From the NCBI RefSeq assembly GCF_002934605.1, contig NZ_PTJC01000005.1, positions 2,170,001 to 2,234,000 on the forward strand: a DNA stretch of 64,000 nucleotides, in the 5' to 3' direction. Below, piece after piece: positions 1 through 9,304 of this stretch. The notes beneath the pieces were generated by a model. It was not told the DNA's origin, made no database searches, and was given only the letters and a program-made list of their open reading frames with translations. This stretch comes from Neolewinella xylanilytica. Its GTDB lineage: Bacteria; Bacteroidota; Bacteroidia; Chitinophagales; Saprospiraceae. Each line of letters begins with the position of its first letter. The first letter of the stretch is position 1. The translations under genes and the position numbers were made by a program.

Positions 1-354
1 TACGTGATCGCCTGTATTAACGTGATCGCGGCCGATAGCGACGAGGAGGCCAAATATCTCGGTACCACCCTGGAGCAGATGATGCTGGGGGTAGTCAGCG
101 GACGGCGGAAACTGATGCAGCCTCCGGTGGACTCCATGGACAAGCTCTGGTCGCCCGCCGAACGTCAGCACGTGGAGCACATGCTCTCTTTGTCGTTCAT
201 CAGTGGCCGCGACCGACTGGAGTCGGACCTGCAGCACTTCCTGGCGCAAACGGGCGTCAACGAACTGATGGCTTCCACCCACCTCTACGATCACGCCGCG
301 CGATTACGGTCTTACGAGCTGTTCGCGGACGTAATGCAGGGGGTGGCGGCCTAA
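1..354 (+). CDS. LLM-class flavin-dependent oxidoreductase, C-terminal part (5' end outside window)
   Basis: The reading frame is open from base 1, so only the C-terminal 117 residues or so are present. The segments NVIAADSDEEA, LQPPVDSM-like (here MQPPVDSM), LWSPAE and LYDHAARLRSYEL are typical of the end of luciferase-like monooxygenases of the MsnO8 type. These are cytoplasmic FMN-dependent oxidoreductases with a TIM-barrel fold, and their substrates are usually unknown. The cofactor-binding and catalytic N-terminal parts lie off the window, so the subfamily cannot be refined. The next gene begins about 30 bases downstream on the same strand but looks functionally unrelated. Confidence 0.75.
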   Translation, partial: YVIACINVIAADSDEEAKYLGTTLEQMMLGVVSGRRKLMQPPVDSMDKLWSPAERQHVEHMLSLSFISGRDRLESDLQHFLAQTGVNELMASTHLYDHAARLRSYELFADVMQGVAA

Positions 355-382
355 ACGGCGCCGAACCCGTACATTGGGAGCT

Positions 383-1249
383 ATGGTGCTTCTCCGTTTT
401 GTTGCTCCCTTTATCGGCCTGTTGATGATCGGCTGTGCTAGCGGCACGCCGGCCCTGAACGGCCCGCCACCCGACGACGCAGCGGTTCCCGAAGGCTACG
501 CGCTGGTGTGGTCGGAAGAATTCGATCGGGGCACCCGACCGGATACGAGTGTCTGGGGGTACGAGCGTGGTTTCGTGCGCAACGAGGAGGATCAGTGGTA
601 CCAGGAAGACAACGTGCGGATCGAAGCCGGCTATCTAATCATCGAGGGGCGGCGGGAGTCCATGCCCAATCCGAGCTATGTCTCCGGCAGTGACAGCTGG
701 CGGACCAGCCGGCCTACCGTCGAATACACCTCCTCCAGCATCAACACCCGGGGTAAATACGATTGGCAGTACGGCCGCTTCGAACTGCGCGCCAAAATTC
801 CGGTGGGGGAAGGTATCTGGCCGGCCTGGTGGACCCTGGGGGTGGAAGGACCCTGGCCCGCAAACGGGGAAATCGACATCATGGAATATTACGACGGGGT
901 GATCCTGGCTAACGTGGCCAGCCGCGACGACGACGGCGGCGCCCGGTGGTCGTCCGTCCGCGTACCGCTGGATAGCCTGGGCGGGCAAGCATGGGCGGAC
1001 GCCTTTCACGTCTGGCGCATGGACTGGGACCAGGACGCCATTGCACTCTACGTCGACGACAGTTTGCTTAATCGTACGCTGATCAGCGAGATGCCCAATG
1101 CGGGCGACTACGATTTCGAGCCGTTCCACCAGCCCCATTACATGCTGTTGAACCTGGCACTGGGCGGGCGCAATGGCGGACCCCTCGACAATACGCCGCT
1201 GCCGGCTCGTTACCTGGTGGATTACGTGCGGGTTTACCAGCGGCGATAA
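383..1249 (+). CDS. GH16 family glycoside hydrolase, lipoprotein
   Basis: Predicted secreted beta-glucanase-type hydrolase that cleaves beta-1,3/1,4-glucans or related galactans. The N terminus is a lipoprotein signal with lipobox LMIGC near residue 18, so the enzyme is probably anchored to a membrane. The GH16 catalytic signature is clear: GEIDIMEYYDG, giving the nucleophile and acid/base glutamates of the ExDxxE motif around residue 165. Upstream WSEEFD and the TSSSINTRGKYDWQYGRFE-type strand are also family features. I chose the ATG at 383; a TTG three codons earlier extends the frame but adds nothing useful. It is not adjacent to the pectin genes and probably acts on another polysaccharide, for example laminarin. 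Exact specificity cannot be read from sequence. Confidence 0.88.
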   Translation: MVLLRFVAPFIGLLMIGCASGTPALNGPPPDDAAVPEGYALVWSEEFDRGTRPDTSVWGYERGFVRNEEDQWYQEDNVRIEAGYLIIEGRRESMPNPSYVSGSDSWRTSRPTVEYTSSSINTRGKYDWQYGRFELRAKIPVGEGIWPAWWTLGVEGPWPANGEIDIMEYYDGVILANVASRDDDGGARWSSVRVPLDSLGGQAWADAFHVWRMDWDQDAIALYVDDSLLNRTLISEMPNAGDYDFEPFHQPHYMLLNLALGGRNGGPLDNTPLPARYLVDYVRVYQRR

Positions 1250-1279
1250 GCTATCTTTCGGGATCTAAATTTCCCGCGG

Positions 1280-1891
1280 ATGAGGAGGCGGATGGAGCTT
1301 ATCGGTGCGCTGCTGGCCTGGACCGCGGTAATCGTTCAGTTCGTTTTGATGATCGCCAACCGCCAGGCCGGGGTGGGGGAGACCGTCGTCCGCTTTTTCA
1401 GCTACTTTACCATACTGACCAACACCCTGGTAGCGGTCTACTTTACCTATCGATTGACGGGCGCTCGCGGTACCTTCAACCGTCCTGGCGCTGTTACGGC
1501 GATCACGGCCTTTATTCTGATCGTCGGTATCGTGTACCAACTCGTGCTGCGGGGGATCTGGACCCCGACGGGGCTGCAACGGATCGTTGACGAACTCCTG
1601 CATTCTGTCAACCCGGTGTACGTGTTGCTCTACTTCTACCTTTTTTCCGGCCGGGAAGATTACCAGCTGCGCGGGATAGGGCCCTGGTTGCTCTATCCGG
1701 TGGTCTACTTCGGCTTCGTACTGCTCCGAGGCGGCGTTTCCGGCTTTTATCCGTACCCTTTCGTGGACGTCACTACCCTTGGCTACGGTTCCGTAGTGGT
1801 GAATTTCGCGCTGCTCACGGTTTTCGCCTTGTTGCTGATCGGCTTACTCGTTGGTTTGGGACGGTGGAAAAGGGCAGCGCGGCCAGGCTGA
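1280..1891 (+). CDS. Pr6Pr-type integral membrane protein
   Basis: A 203-residue protein with about six hydrophobic segments (roughly residues 5-25, 35-55, 70-90, 110-125, 135-155 and 175-198). It carries the small-family features SYFTILTNTL near residue 40 and HSVNPVYVLLYF near residue 108. These resemble the Pr6Pr/FAR-17a-like membrane proteins, whose function is unknown. An ATG at 1292, four codons in, is preceded by a purine-rich GAGGAGG and may be the true start. No catalytic motif is seen. It lies between a GH16 and an M20 peptidase gene with no obvious link. Confidence 0.7.
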   Translation: MRRRMELIGALLAWTAVIVQFVLMIANRQAGVGETVVRFFSYFTILTNTLVAVYFTYRLTGARGTFNRPGAVTAITAFILIVGIVYQLVLRGIWTPTGLQRIVDELLHSVNPVYVLLYFYLFSGREDYQLRGIGPWLLYPVVYFGFVLLRGGVSGFYPYPFVDVTTLGYGSVVVNFALLTVFALLLIGLLVGLGRWKRAARPG

Positions 1892-1893
1892 GG

Positions 1894-1912
1894 GGGCGCC
1901 GGAGCGCGGGTG
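1894..1912 (+). repeat. Dispersed GC-rich 19-base word, copy 1
   Basis: The word GGGCGCCGGAGCGCGGGTG lies just after the stop of the Pr6Pr-type gene. The same 19 bases recur at 16703-16721 and, inverted, at 31954-31972. With two extra leading G residues this copy matches the 16701 copy over 21 bases. Confidence 0.7.
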
Positions 1913-1963
1913 AAAAGCCAGCGGCCGCCGGGACGCAGTATCTTCCCCGCGAAAAGCCATTCC

Positions 1964-3475
1964 ATGCGCTACCCGATTGCCTTCTTGTTCCTGGTACTTT
2001 ATTGCACCCGCGCGCCGGCGCAAACCACTTTATACGAGCGAACGCTCGAAAGCCTGCCGGAATTCGAAGCCTTCCTACGCCTGCCGAACGACGCGGCCGT
2101 CGACGGGCAGCTGGAGGCGAACCTGGCTTGGTTGGAAACCGAATTTTCCCGCCGCGGCTTCGCTACCGAGCGGCTGGCCAACGGGGGCATCGACATCTTT
2201 TTGGCAACGTTCCCGACGGAGGTGGAGCAGCCGGAGCGGGTCCTCTTTTACAGTCACGTAGACGGGCAAGCGGTCGACCCCGACCGGTGGAAGCTCGCCC
2301 CGCCCTTCGAGCCGGTCTACGGCCGAATGCATACCAACGCGGCGGGGGTGACGGAATACGAACCGGCCGACCTTCCCGAACGTCCCGACACCAGCGACGT
2401 CCGGCTGTTTGCCCGCTCGAGCAGTGATGCCAAGGCGCCGATCATGATGTTCCTCGTGGCCTGGGATCACTTGATTGCCGAGGGGAAACGTCCCGCCTAC
2501 GAGGTAAAATTCATCATCGACCCGATGGAGGAGGCCGGTAGCCCCGACCTGGCCGCGGCGGTACGGGCGAACCGGGAAAAGCTGGCGGCGGACCACCTAG
2601 TGATCCTCGACGGACCCGTTCACCTCACCAATCGGCCGACGCTCGTGGGCGGCGCCCGGGGTATCGCCACGGCTACGATCACGGTTTACGGACCCAAGGT
2701 GCCGCAGCACAGCGGCCATTATGGGAATTACGCCCCTAACCCCGCCCTGCGGCTGGCGGAGATCCTGGCGTCTACGAAAGATCAGCGGGGGCGGGTGACC
2801 ATCCCCGGATTCTACGACGGGATCGAGCTCGATGCGGACACCCGCGAGTTGCTGGCCGCCGCCCCGGACGACGCGGAGCAGATCGCCCGCCGCATTGGAT
2901 TTAGTGAACCCGACCGGGTGGGGGGGAACCTCCAGGAGGCGCTACAGTACCCCAGCCTGAACGTACGGGGCATGGCCAGCGGCTGGGTGGGCGCGGAAAC
3001 CCGTACCATCGTACCCGCCACGGCCACCGCCGAGCTCGACCTGCGGCTGGTGAAGGAGACCGACGGTGACCGGCTGCTCGACCTGCTCCGGCGGCACATT
3101 GAAAACCAGGGATACCACCTGATCCCCGGCGACCGCGAACCGACGGAGGAAGAGCGGGCGACCTATCCGCGGCTGGCGGGATTTTCGGGCACGACCAGCT
3201 ACGGTGCCTTCCGGACCGACCTCGCCGGCCCGACCGGAAGTTGGCTGGAACGCGGATTGCGGCAGGCGCTGGAGGAAGAAGTCGTGCTGATCCGGACCAT
3301 GGGCGGGTCGGTGCCGATCGCCCCCTTCGTGAATACGCTGGAGGTGCCGGCGGTGGTGCTGCCGCTGGTCAATCCGGACAACAACCAGCATAGCCCGAAC
3401 GAAAACCTGCTGCTCCGGAATTACTTCAGCGGCGTCCGGAGCCTGTATGGCGTGCTGGCCGAGAAAATAAAGTAG
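1964..3475 (+). CDS. M20-family zinc peptidase, exported
   Basis: Predicted metal-dependent carboxypeptidase/dipeptidase of the M20 family, exported to the periplasm. The start was moved to the ATG at 1964 because it begins a clean signal peptide (MRYPIAFLFLVLY...APAQ); the upstream GTG at 1910 would bury it. Family residues are visible: SHVDGQ (first metal ligand), SSSDAKAP (bridging aspartate, variant of the usual SDDKG), PMEEAGSP (catalytic glutamate pair), a dimerisation-domain segment HSGHYGNYAPNP and a late NNQHSPNE that supplies the last histidine ligand. At about 503 residues it is full length. Natural substrate is unknown. Confidence 0.85.
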   Translation: MRYPIAFLFLVLYCTRAPAQTTLYERTLESLPEFEAFLRLPNDAAVDGQLEANLAWLETEFSRRGFATERLANGGIDIFLATFPTEVEQPERVLFYSHVDGQAVDPDRWKLAPPFEPVYGRMHTNAAGVTEYEPADLPERPDTSDVRLFARSSSDAKAPIMMFLVAWDHLIAEGKRPAYEVKFIIDPMEEAGSPDLAAAVRANREKLAADHLVILDGPVHLTNRPTLVGGARGIATATITVYGPKVPQHSGHYGNYAPNPALRLAEILASTKDQRGRVTIPGFYDGIELDADTRELLAAAPDDAEQIARRIGFSEPDRVGGNLQEALQYPSLNVRGMASGWVGAETRTIVPATATAELDLRLVKETDGDRLLDLLRRHIENQGYHLIPGDREPTEEERATYPRLAGFSGTTSYGAFRTDLAGPTGSWLERGLRQALEEEVVLIRTMGGSVPIAPFVNTLEVPAVVLPLVNPDNNQHSPNENLLLRNYFSGVRSLYGVLAEKIK

Positions 3476-3580
3476 GCGCCTGGTTGGCTGACGGACACAA
3501 AGGCCTGCGCTTGCTCAATTATCAGCAAGGACTCCCAGTTTGGGGTTATCTTAGTCCTGGCCTTCGTTAGCCTTTTGATC

Positions 3581-6500
3581 ATGCCGTATACGTTTTTTAG
3601 TGCATTTGAAATCCAAGCGAATAGGGTACCTGCTCTATGTTGCCTGCCCCGGACCGGGGTGGGCCGTCCCTGGTTGATTTGGCTCCTGCTCACCGTCGCG
3701 TTTTCATCCGTCGGCTTGCTTAAAGCTACCCAGCCGTATACCCCTACGGTGGTGAACCCCCTCACCGAATCCTGGCGCTGGCGGCAATTTCCGGAGTTAA
3801 GCGATAAGGGGATACGCTGCATCGTGGAGACGCCCGACCGACGGGTCTTCGCGGGCAGTACCGACGGGGTACTGGAGTACAACGGCTACGATTGGACGGC
3901 CCATACCGGTCGCAACAGTCCGCAGGGGTACCCGGTGGAACAACTGCTGGTAGCTTCCGACGGGTCCATCGTTGCGAGCAACCGGGCAGGTATCTTCCGC
4001 TACCGGGAGGGAAAGTGGACGCATGAGTTTGTTGCGCCGGATAATTTCCCCTTCAGTTTTACTGCTTTGAAGGAGTTGAACGAAGGGAGTATTCTCGGAT
4101 GTTCCGATCGTGGGTTTCTGCGACTGGCCGGGGGAAAAGTCAGCATACTTACCTCCGCCACGCGGCAGGAATCGTTGAAAAACGCCTTGCCCGAAGTCAC
4201 CTGGTTCTTGCTCCCGGACGGTGCCCTGAGCGAATCCCGGTCGTTTCACTCCGCTTCCGACGTCTTGGAAGATGCGCGTGGCGATGTGTGGCTGGCACTG
4301 AATACGACCATGGAAAGCGGGAAGCTACTGCGGTTTCACCCGGCCGATTTCTTTGCGGGCGGCGGCCTGCCTTACGAGGTGGTGCAGAGCGCTGCCGGCA
4401 CCAAGCTCGGGTCGGATCAAAAAGTCCTCGAGGCAAAGGACGGGCGGATTTGGGTGATCAATTCCAGTTCCGATCGCGGGATCGTCGTGTACGACGGGCG
4501 GGAGTGGGAAACCATCTCGGTGCACCCGCTCTTCGGGGGAGATGAATACATGACCGATATCGTGCAGTCCGACAACGGCATCATCTGGATCAGCACCATA
4601 GCCAAAATCTACAGCTATTCTCCCAATGGTGCATGGGAACTGTACAAAGCCCCCCAGTATCCGATCCCCGCCAACCGCGTACTCCTGCAGAAGAGCCAGA
4701 GCGACCAGTTGTGGCTGGCGGGGTATAAAAGCAAGTTGTTGCTCCTGGATTTTTCCCTCAGCCGCTGGCTTACCTACGACGGCTTGAGCTTCCAGTTCGC
4801 CGACGGGCCCGACGAGGAATGGTTCGTGGAAGCGGACAACCGGGTCGTTCGCCGTTCCGGTGACGAGTGGATAGCCTACGGCACCGAAGACGGGCTGATG
4901 GACGCGCCGGTCCGGTTACTCCGCACCTCCGCCGGGCAGTTGTGGGCGGCGGGCTCCCACCTGGGCAAGGCCGCCACCGCCGTACTGCGTGGAGAGAAGT
5001 GGGAGTTGCACCTGCACCCGACCTTATCCTGGGGCATCGATTACCGCGCGGTGTTCGAAGCCAGCGACGGTGGCTTATGGTTCGGGGGTAGCGTGGACGC
5101 CCGCAGTCAGGACGGTTTCACGAGTGGTGTACTGGAACTGCGTGATCCGACGGCGGAAACCTTCGAATGGGTCCACCACGTTTATGGCGAAAACGGACTC
5201 AACCAGGCCAACGTTTACGGCATTGGCGAAACCCCCGATGGTACCATCTGCATCGGCGGAAGCAAGCTGATGCTCTTTGAAGGCGGCAGTTGGCGACCGG
5301 CGGAGGACGAGCGGCTGCAGCAGTACGTCAATTGTCTGCGCAGTACCGAAGACCTTCTTTTGGTCGGTTCGCGGTACTATGGGGTATTCGTGTACGACGG
5401 CCAGGAGTGGAAAAATTACACTACCGACGACGGACTCTCCGGCAACACCATCCTGAGCATCGACGCCCTTTCCGATTCCCTATTTATCGTTGCTACGGAG
5501 AATGGTACCTGCGCTTTCGACGGCCAGTCGTGGACCTGCGATCTTTTCCCGGACCAGCTGGCCCTCGATTTCGAGGGGGGAACCATCACCCACACCGACG
5601 ACTATCTCTGGATCGACCACGTGCCCCGCAGCTGGAAGCGCCGGGCCCTCACGGGTAGCACCTTCGAACAAGAGCCCAATACGTTCTTCAGTACGCGGTA
5701 CCAACCTTCGCGCACCCCACCGGAAACCTCCATCGCATTCTATACCGAGCGCGTGCCGGCGGAGGGCAACGGGATCATTTCCTGGGCGGGAAAAGATTTT
5801 TTCGGCAAAACGAACGCCGAGAACCTTGTCTTCAGCTACCGACTCGACGGTGGGCCGTGGTTGCCCTACGGTTCCGATAATGAGTATGCCTTCACGAGCA
5901 TGCCGGACGGCCCCCACCGGCTTGAGGTGCGGGCCCGGGACATCGATTTTAACGTGGATCCCACGCCGGCCGTGGTGGACTTTGCGGTGTTACCGCCGAT
6001 CTGGAAACAGGGTTGGTTCATCGGCCTGATGCTGCTGTTTTTGGCCATTTTCGGATTCTACGAATACCGCGTTCTGACCAAGAAGAAGAAACTTGAGGTG
6101 GTGAATGCCTCCCTCCACGAGCGCAATGAGGAGATCCGCCACCAGCGCGACAAGCTGGAAAGCATGTTGGTGCAGCTGGAAAACCTGTCGAAAGCCAAAC
6201 TCGGCTTCTTTACCAACATTTCTCACGAGCTGCGTACGCCCCTCACGCTCATCCTCGGCCCCATCACCCAGTTAGTGGAAGAGCAGGAGTCCCTGTCGGA
6301 AACCCGCCGTCGGCAGTTGCAAAGCATGGTGCAGCGAAACGCCAACCGGCTACTCAAACTTATCGATCAGTTATTGGAGATCCGGCGGATCGAGCATACC
6401 TCTCTGGAAATCAATCTGAGCGACATCCACCTGGCCCGTTACGTGGAGGCAATCGTGGAGCTGTTCGAAGACCTGGCGCTGGACCGTGACGTGTGCCTCC

Positions 6501-7810
6501 GCATGACCGACCGGACCGAAGCCCGCTACGCTTCCACCGACCTGGACAAGGTGGAAAAGATTCTGGCCAACCTGCTGTCCAATGCCTTCCGCCATACGCC
6601 GGAGGGGGGCACGATCGATGTGACGCTAAGCGAGGAGGCGGCCGAAGCCGCCGACCTGAACCCCTTTTACGACCGCTATTTCAAACTGGAAGTGCGGGAC
6701 ACCGGTACGGGTATCAGTCCGGAAAAGATCGCGCTCATCTTCGACAAATACTACACCTCCGGTACGGGCGTCACTCCGAGCGGAGGGACCGGCATCGGGC
6801 TCTCCTACATCAAAGATCTCGTTTACCTGATGCAGGGCGAAATACGGGTGGATAGTACCGACGGCATGGGGTCTACGTTTACCGTATACCTGCCGCTGAT
6901 CATCGCCCACCCGGCGGGGGCTGGCGAGGGCGCCTTACGCTTACCGGCACTCGCGGCAACCATACGGGAAGCTTCCTTATTGCAGGATAGCTTTGTCGCG
7001 CTATCCGAACCCCCGGAGGAAGCAGCCGCCGCTACACCCCGGAAAAACATCCTGGTGGTGGAGGATAATCCGGACATGCTCCAGTTTCTCGCCCAATTGC
7101 TGCGCGATAAGTATCGGGTCTCGACGGCGACCAACGGGAGGGAAGGCCTGCAGTTAGCCGAGCAGCGATCGTTCGACCTCATCGTCAGCGACGTCATGAT
7201 GGCCGAGATGGACGGTATGGAACTGTGCCGGCAAATCAAGGGCAAACTGGCCACCAGTCATATTCCGGTTGTCTTACTCACGGCCAAGGTGCTGGATGAG
7301 AATAAGCTTTCCGGTTACCGGATGGGGGCGGACGATTACATCACCAAACCCTTCAATCCGGACCTGCTGCTTGTTCGGGTGGAAAGCTTGCTCGATCAGC
7401 GGCAGCGCCTGCGGGAGAAATTCAATCTGGATTTCCGTCTCACCCCGGAAGTGGAGGAATTGCCGTCGGCCGATGAGGAATTTATGAGCCGCTTAGTGAC
7501 GCTGCTCCAGGAGAAGGTTTCCGAGTCCGAGTTCAACGTCAAGGCGATGTGCGACGCTATGCACCTCAGCCACATGCACTTTATCCGTAAAGTGAAGCAG
7601 TTGACCGGAAAGAAACCGATCGATCTGCTAAAGTCTTACCGGATGAAACGGGCCAAGGAGCTATTGGGGCAAGGCAGCCTGACGATTGCCGAGGTGGCTT
7701 ACCAGGTCGGTTTCGACCTACCCAATTCCTTCAGCCGCACCTTCAAGAAGGAGTTCAATATGACGCCTACCGAGTACGCTAAAAGCATGCAGGCGGAGGA
7801 GCAGGTGTGA
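3581..7810 (+). CDS. Hybrid two-component system sensor/regulator (HTCS), probable pectin regulator
   Basis: One-protein sensor and transcription regulator of the Bacteroidota HTCS type, about 1409 residues. The N-terminal periplasmic half (about 60-720) contains repeated beta-propeller blades (W-x-NG/YDG-type motifs), followed by a Y_Y_Y domain and a membrane segment near 810-830. Then come a dimerisation domain with SHELRTP (His882), an ATPase domain with the N box NLLSNAFRHT, DTGTGIS and GGTGIGLSYI, a receiver domain (NILVVEDN; phosphoacceptor in SDVMM, Asp1204) and a C-terminal AraC helix-turn-helix (about 1305-1405). Such proteins bind an oligosaccharide outside and switch on the neighbouring polysaccharide locus. 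Position next to PL10/GH28 suggests it senses pectin fragments; the ligand is inferred. Start is the ATG at 3581; a TTG two codons earlier is less likely. Confidence 0.95.
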   Translation: MPYTFFSAFEIQANRVPALCCLPRTGVGRPWLIWLLLTVAFSSVGLLKATQPYTPTVVNPLTESWRWRQFPELSDKGIRCIVETPDRRVFAGSTDGVLEYNGYDWTAHTGRNSPQGYPVEQLLVASDGSIVASNRAGIFRYREGKWTHEFVAPDNFPFSFTALKELNEGSILGCSDRGFLRLAGGKVSILTSATRQESLKNALPEVTWFLLPDGALSESRSFHSASDVLEDARGDVWLALNTTMESGKLLRFHPADFFAGGGLPYEVVQSAAGTKLGSDQKVLEAKDGRIWVINSSSDRGIVVYDGREWETISVHPLFGGDEYMTDIVQSDNGIIWISTIAKIYSYSPNGAWELYKAPQYPIPANRVLLQKSQSDQLWLAGYKSKLLLLDFSLSRWLTYDGLSFQFADGPDEEWFVEADNRVVRRSGDEWIAYGTEDGLMDAPVRLLRTSAGQLWAAGSHLGKAATAVLRGEKWELHLHPTLSWGIDYRAVFEASDGGLWFGGSVDARSQDGFTSGVLELRDPTAETFEWVHHVYGENGLNQANVYGIGETPDGTICIGGSKLMLFEGGSWRPAEDERLQQYVNCLRSTEDLLLVGSRYYGVFVYDGQEWKNYTTDDGLSGNTILSIDALSDSLFIVATENGTCAFDGQSWTCDLFPDQLALDFEGGTITHTDDYLWIDHVPRSWKRRALTGSTFEQEPNTFFSTRYQPSRTPPETSIAFYTERVPAEGNGIISWAGKDFFGKTNAENLVFSYRLDGGPWLPYGSDNEYAFTSMPDGPHRLEVRARDIDFNVDPTPAVVDFAVLPPIWKQGWFIGLMLLFLAIFGFYEYRVLTKKKKLEVVNASLHERNEEIRHQRDKLESMLVQLENLSKAKLGFFTNISHELRTPLTLILGPITQLVEEQESLSETRRRQLQSMVQRNANRLLKLIDQLLEIRRIEHTSLEINLSDIHLARYVEAIVELFEDLALDRDVCLRMTDRTEARYASTDLDKVEKILANLLSNAFRHTPEGGTIDVTLSEEAAEAADLNPFYDRYFKLEVRDTGTGISPEKIALIFDKYYTSGTGVTPSGGTGIGLSYIKDLVYLMQGEIRVDSTDGMGSTFTVYLPLIIAHPAGAGEGALRLPALAATIREASLLQDSFVALSEPPEEAAAATPRKNILVVEDNPDMLQFLAQLLRDKYRVSTATNGREGLQLAEQRSFDLIVSDVMMAEMDGMELCRQIKGKLATSHIPVVLLTAKVLDENKLSGYRMGADDYITKPFNPDLLLVRVESLLDQRQRLREKFNLDFRLTPEVEELPSADEEFMSRLVTLLQEKVSESEFNVKAMCDAMHLSHMHFIRKVKQLTGKKPIDLLKSYRMKRAKELLGQGSLTIAEVAYQVGFDLPNSFSRTFKKEFNMTPTEYAKSMQAEEQV

Positions 7811-8020
7811 TCCCTTCCGGATGCTTTGGTATGCCACTTTTGCCCGGAGCTCCGGACTTTTCAAATGGTATGCGCATCCAGGCTTTTCGGTGAAATGACC
7901 TGGGTATCGCCCAGCTCCGGAGACCGCTCGACCTTGGAACACCCCGACCGAATACCACCATCCAGGGTGGAGACCCTCCGCGTCTACATATCAAACGTGA
8001 TGCTTTCCAGCGGAGCGTGT
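7811..8020. other. Convergent intergenic region with small palindromes
   Basis: About 210 bases separate the ends of the HTCS gene (+) and the PL10 gene (-). It holds a 12-base perfect palindrome CCGGAGCTCCGG (7844-7855), followed by ACTTTT, and a small stem CTGGG/CCCAG (7900-7914). Either might act in termination, but neither has a strong stem-loop plus T-tract, so I make no firm call. Confidence 0.3.
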
Positions 8021-9079
8021 TCACCCCGCAATGCGCTCTTCCCAGCTCGGGTATTCCTTTTTAATCAGGTCCTTAGCCCAGTGACCGTAGAAGCCGTAGC
8101 CCGTCCGGCGTTCGTTTTCGATGTCCTTTAATTCGTATTTGATGATGCCATCTCGGCCAATGAAAATGGGGCGCCAGGTGCCGATCTCGTAGAAGCGGCC
8201 CCAGATCGTGCTGCTGCTATCGGCAACGATGATCCGATCGCGTCCGGTGGGTTGGTCGGGAGCCTCGATGCGGTCCTGGCGGTAACCGTCGATCCGTACC
8301 GCGTCCAGCCACTCGACCGCTGCCCGTACGGCTTCCCTGATGTCCTCACCGGGCTGCGGTACCTCCATCAGGAAGCGAACGATCTCTACGCTTTCCTTTC
8401 CGCTCAGGCTGACCGGCTCGAAGGCGCGCGCCGGGGCCGGAGCCAGCGTATTGCGATCGTGTTGTGCTCCCCAGGCCGTCAACTTGCCGGCATGCACGTA
8501 TTGGGTGGCCAGGATGCTGTTGATCCCGTTTTCAACCGCGCGACCGGCGGCTTCCCGCTGAGTGGCCGGCAGGGCGGCGTATTCGGCTTTTCCCTCGGAG
8601 ACCTTACGGAGCAGCGTCAGCAGGTCGATCGTGACGTTGTCATTATAGGTAATGTGACCGTGGTAGCCGGAAGTGTCGGGGTACTCCTGGGGAAATCCGC
8701 CGTTGGCGTACTGGGCGGACAGGATAAAATCGATGCCCATGCTGGCGGCTTTCAGGTAAGCCGGGTTATCGGTTCGTTGGTGGGCCCCTAACAGGTAAGT
8801 AATCTCCCGGGTGGTGGACTCGTCATCGAATGTGGTATCGTCCTGGGATTTATCCGCTAAAACCGCGGCGCGCTGCGCTTCCGTAAGCGCTTCGTCGTAC
8901 GCTACGTCGTCACCGTCGTCCTGCGGCCAGCCGCCGTTACTTCGCTGGTAGAGGAGCATCCGTTCGGCCACCGGGTCGGTGGAATCCGGGGCCGCCATTG
9001 CGGAAGTGAGCCGGCCGACGTGGCAACCCATGAACGTGAGAAGAAAAAGCAGCACGATCGAAAATTTCAAGGTATTCAT
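8021..9079 (-). CDS. Pectate lyase family PL10
   Basis: Predicted secreted pectate lyase that cleaves de-esterified homogalacturonan by beta-elimination. The 352-residue protein starts with a hydrophobic leader ending LLTFMGC, so it is probably a lipoprotein. It shows the PL10 hallmark block QRSNGGWPQDDG near residue 50 and later TTFDDESTTREI, ANGGFPQEYPD and HITYNDN segments. These match the alpha/alpha-toroid PL10 (Pel10A-like) family. It is transcribed away from the GH28 operon and towards the regulator, so both directions could share the 9080-9304 control region. The 5' leader contains a small hairpin (9102-9117). Catalysis in PL10 uses an arginine and calcium; I did not assign the exact residues. 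Confidence 0.88.
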   Translation of the reverse strand: MNTLKFSIVLLFLLTFMGCHVGRLTSAMAAPDSTDPVAERMLLYQRSNGGWPQDDGDDVAYDEALTEAQRAAVLADKSQDDTTFDDESTTREITYLLGAHQRTDNPAYLKAASMGIDFILSAQYANGGFPQEYPDTSGYHGHITYNDNVTIDLLTLLRKVSEGKAEYAALPATQREAAGRAVENGINSILATQYVHAGKLTAWGAQHDRNTLAPAPARAFEPVSLSGKESVEIVRFLMEVPQPGEDIREAVRAAVEWLDAVRIDGYRQDRIEAPDQPTGRDRIIVADSSSTIWGRFYEIGTWRPIFIGRDGIIKYELKDIENERRTGYGFYGHWAKDLIKKEYPSWEERIAG

Positions 9080-9101
9080 CTTTGTCCGAGCGAATATAAT
9101 A

Positions 9102-9117
9102 AGGCCCGGGAGGGCCT
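9102..9117. promoter_or_regulatory. Hairpin in divergent PL10/GH28 control region
   Basis: AGGCCC-GGGA-GGGCCT forms a perfect 6-bp stem with a 4-base loop, 23 bases upstream of the PL10 start, in the 225-base region between the divergent PL10 and GH28 genes. It could be an operator or a leader structure. The rest of this region contains AT-rich stretches such as GTATTGATAATTC but no promoter I can assign with confidence. Confidence 0.3.
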
Positions 9118-9304
9118 AAATGCCCGGTCGCGCGAATGTTAAAAGCAGCTAGGGTATTGATAATTCGGGAATAGAAGGGGAAGAATGGGTGCGGGTATAT
9201 TTGAGCCGTTCGGTTTTCAGCGTCCGGACTTTCGCTCTGCGCATCCGCGGAAGTTCTGCCCTGGCGCCAATGTTTTCGGTTACCCGTTTACGACATTTCA
9301 GATC

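Noticed and set aside
7844-7855. CCGGAGCTCCGG palindrome as a terminator of the HTCS gene
   Set aside because: No loop and only a short ACTTTT after it; mentioned within the intergenic entry instead of being called.
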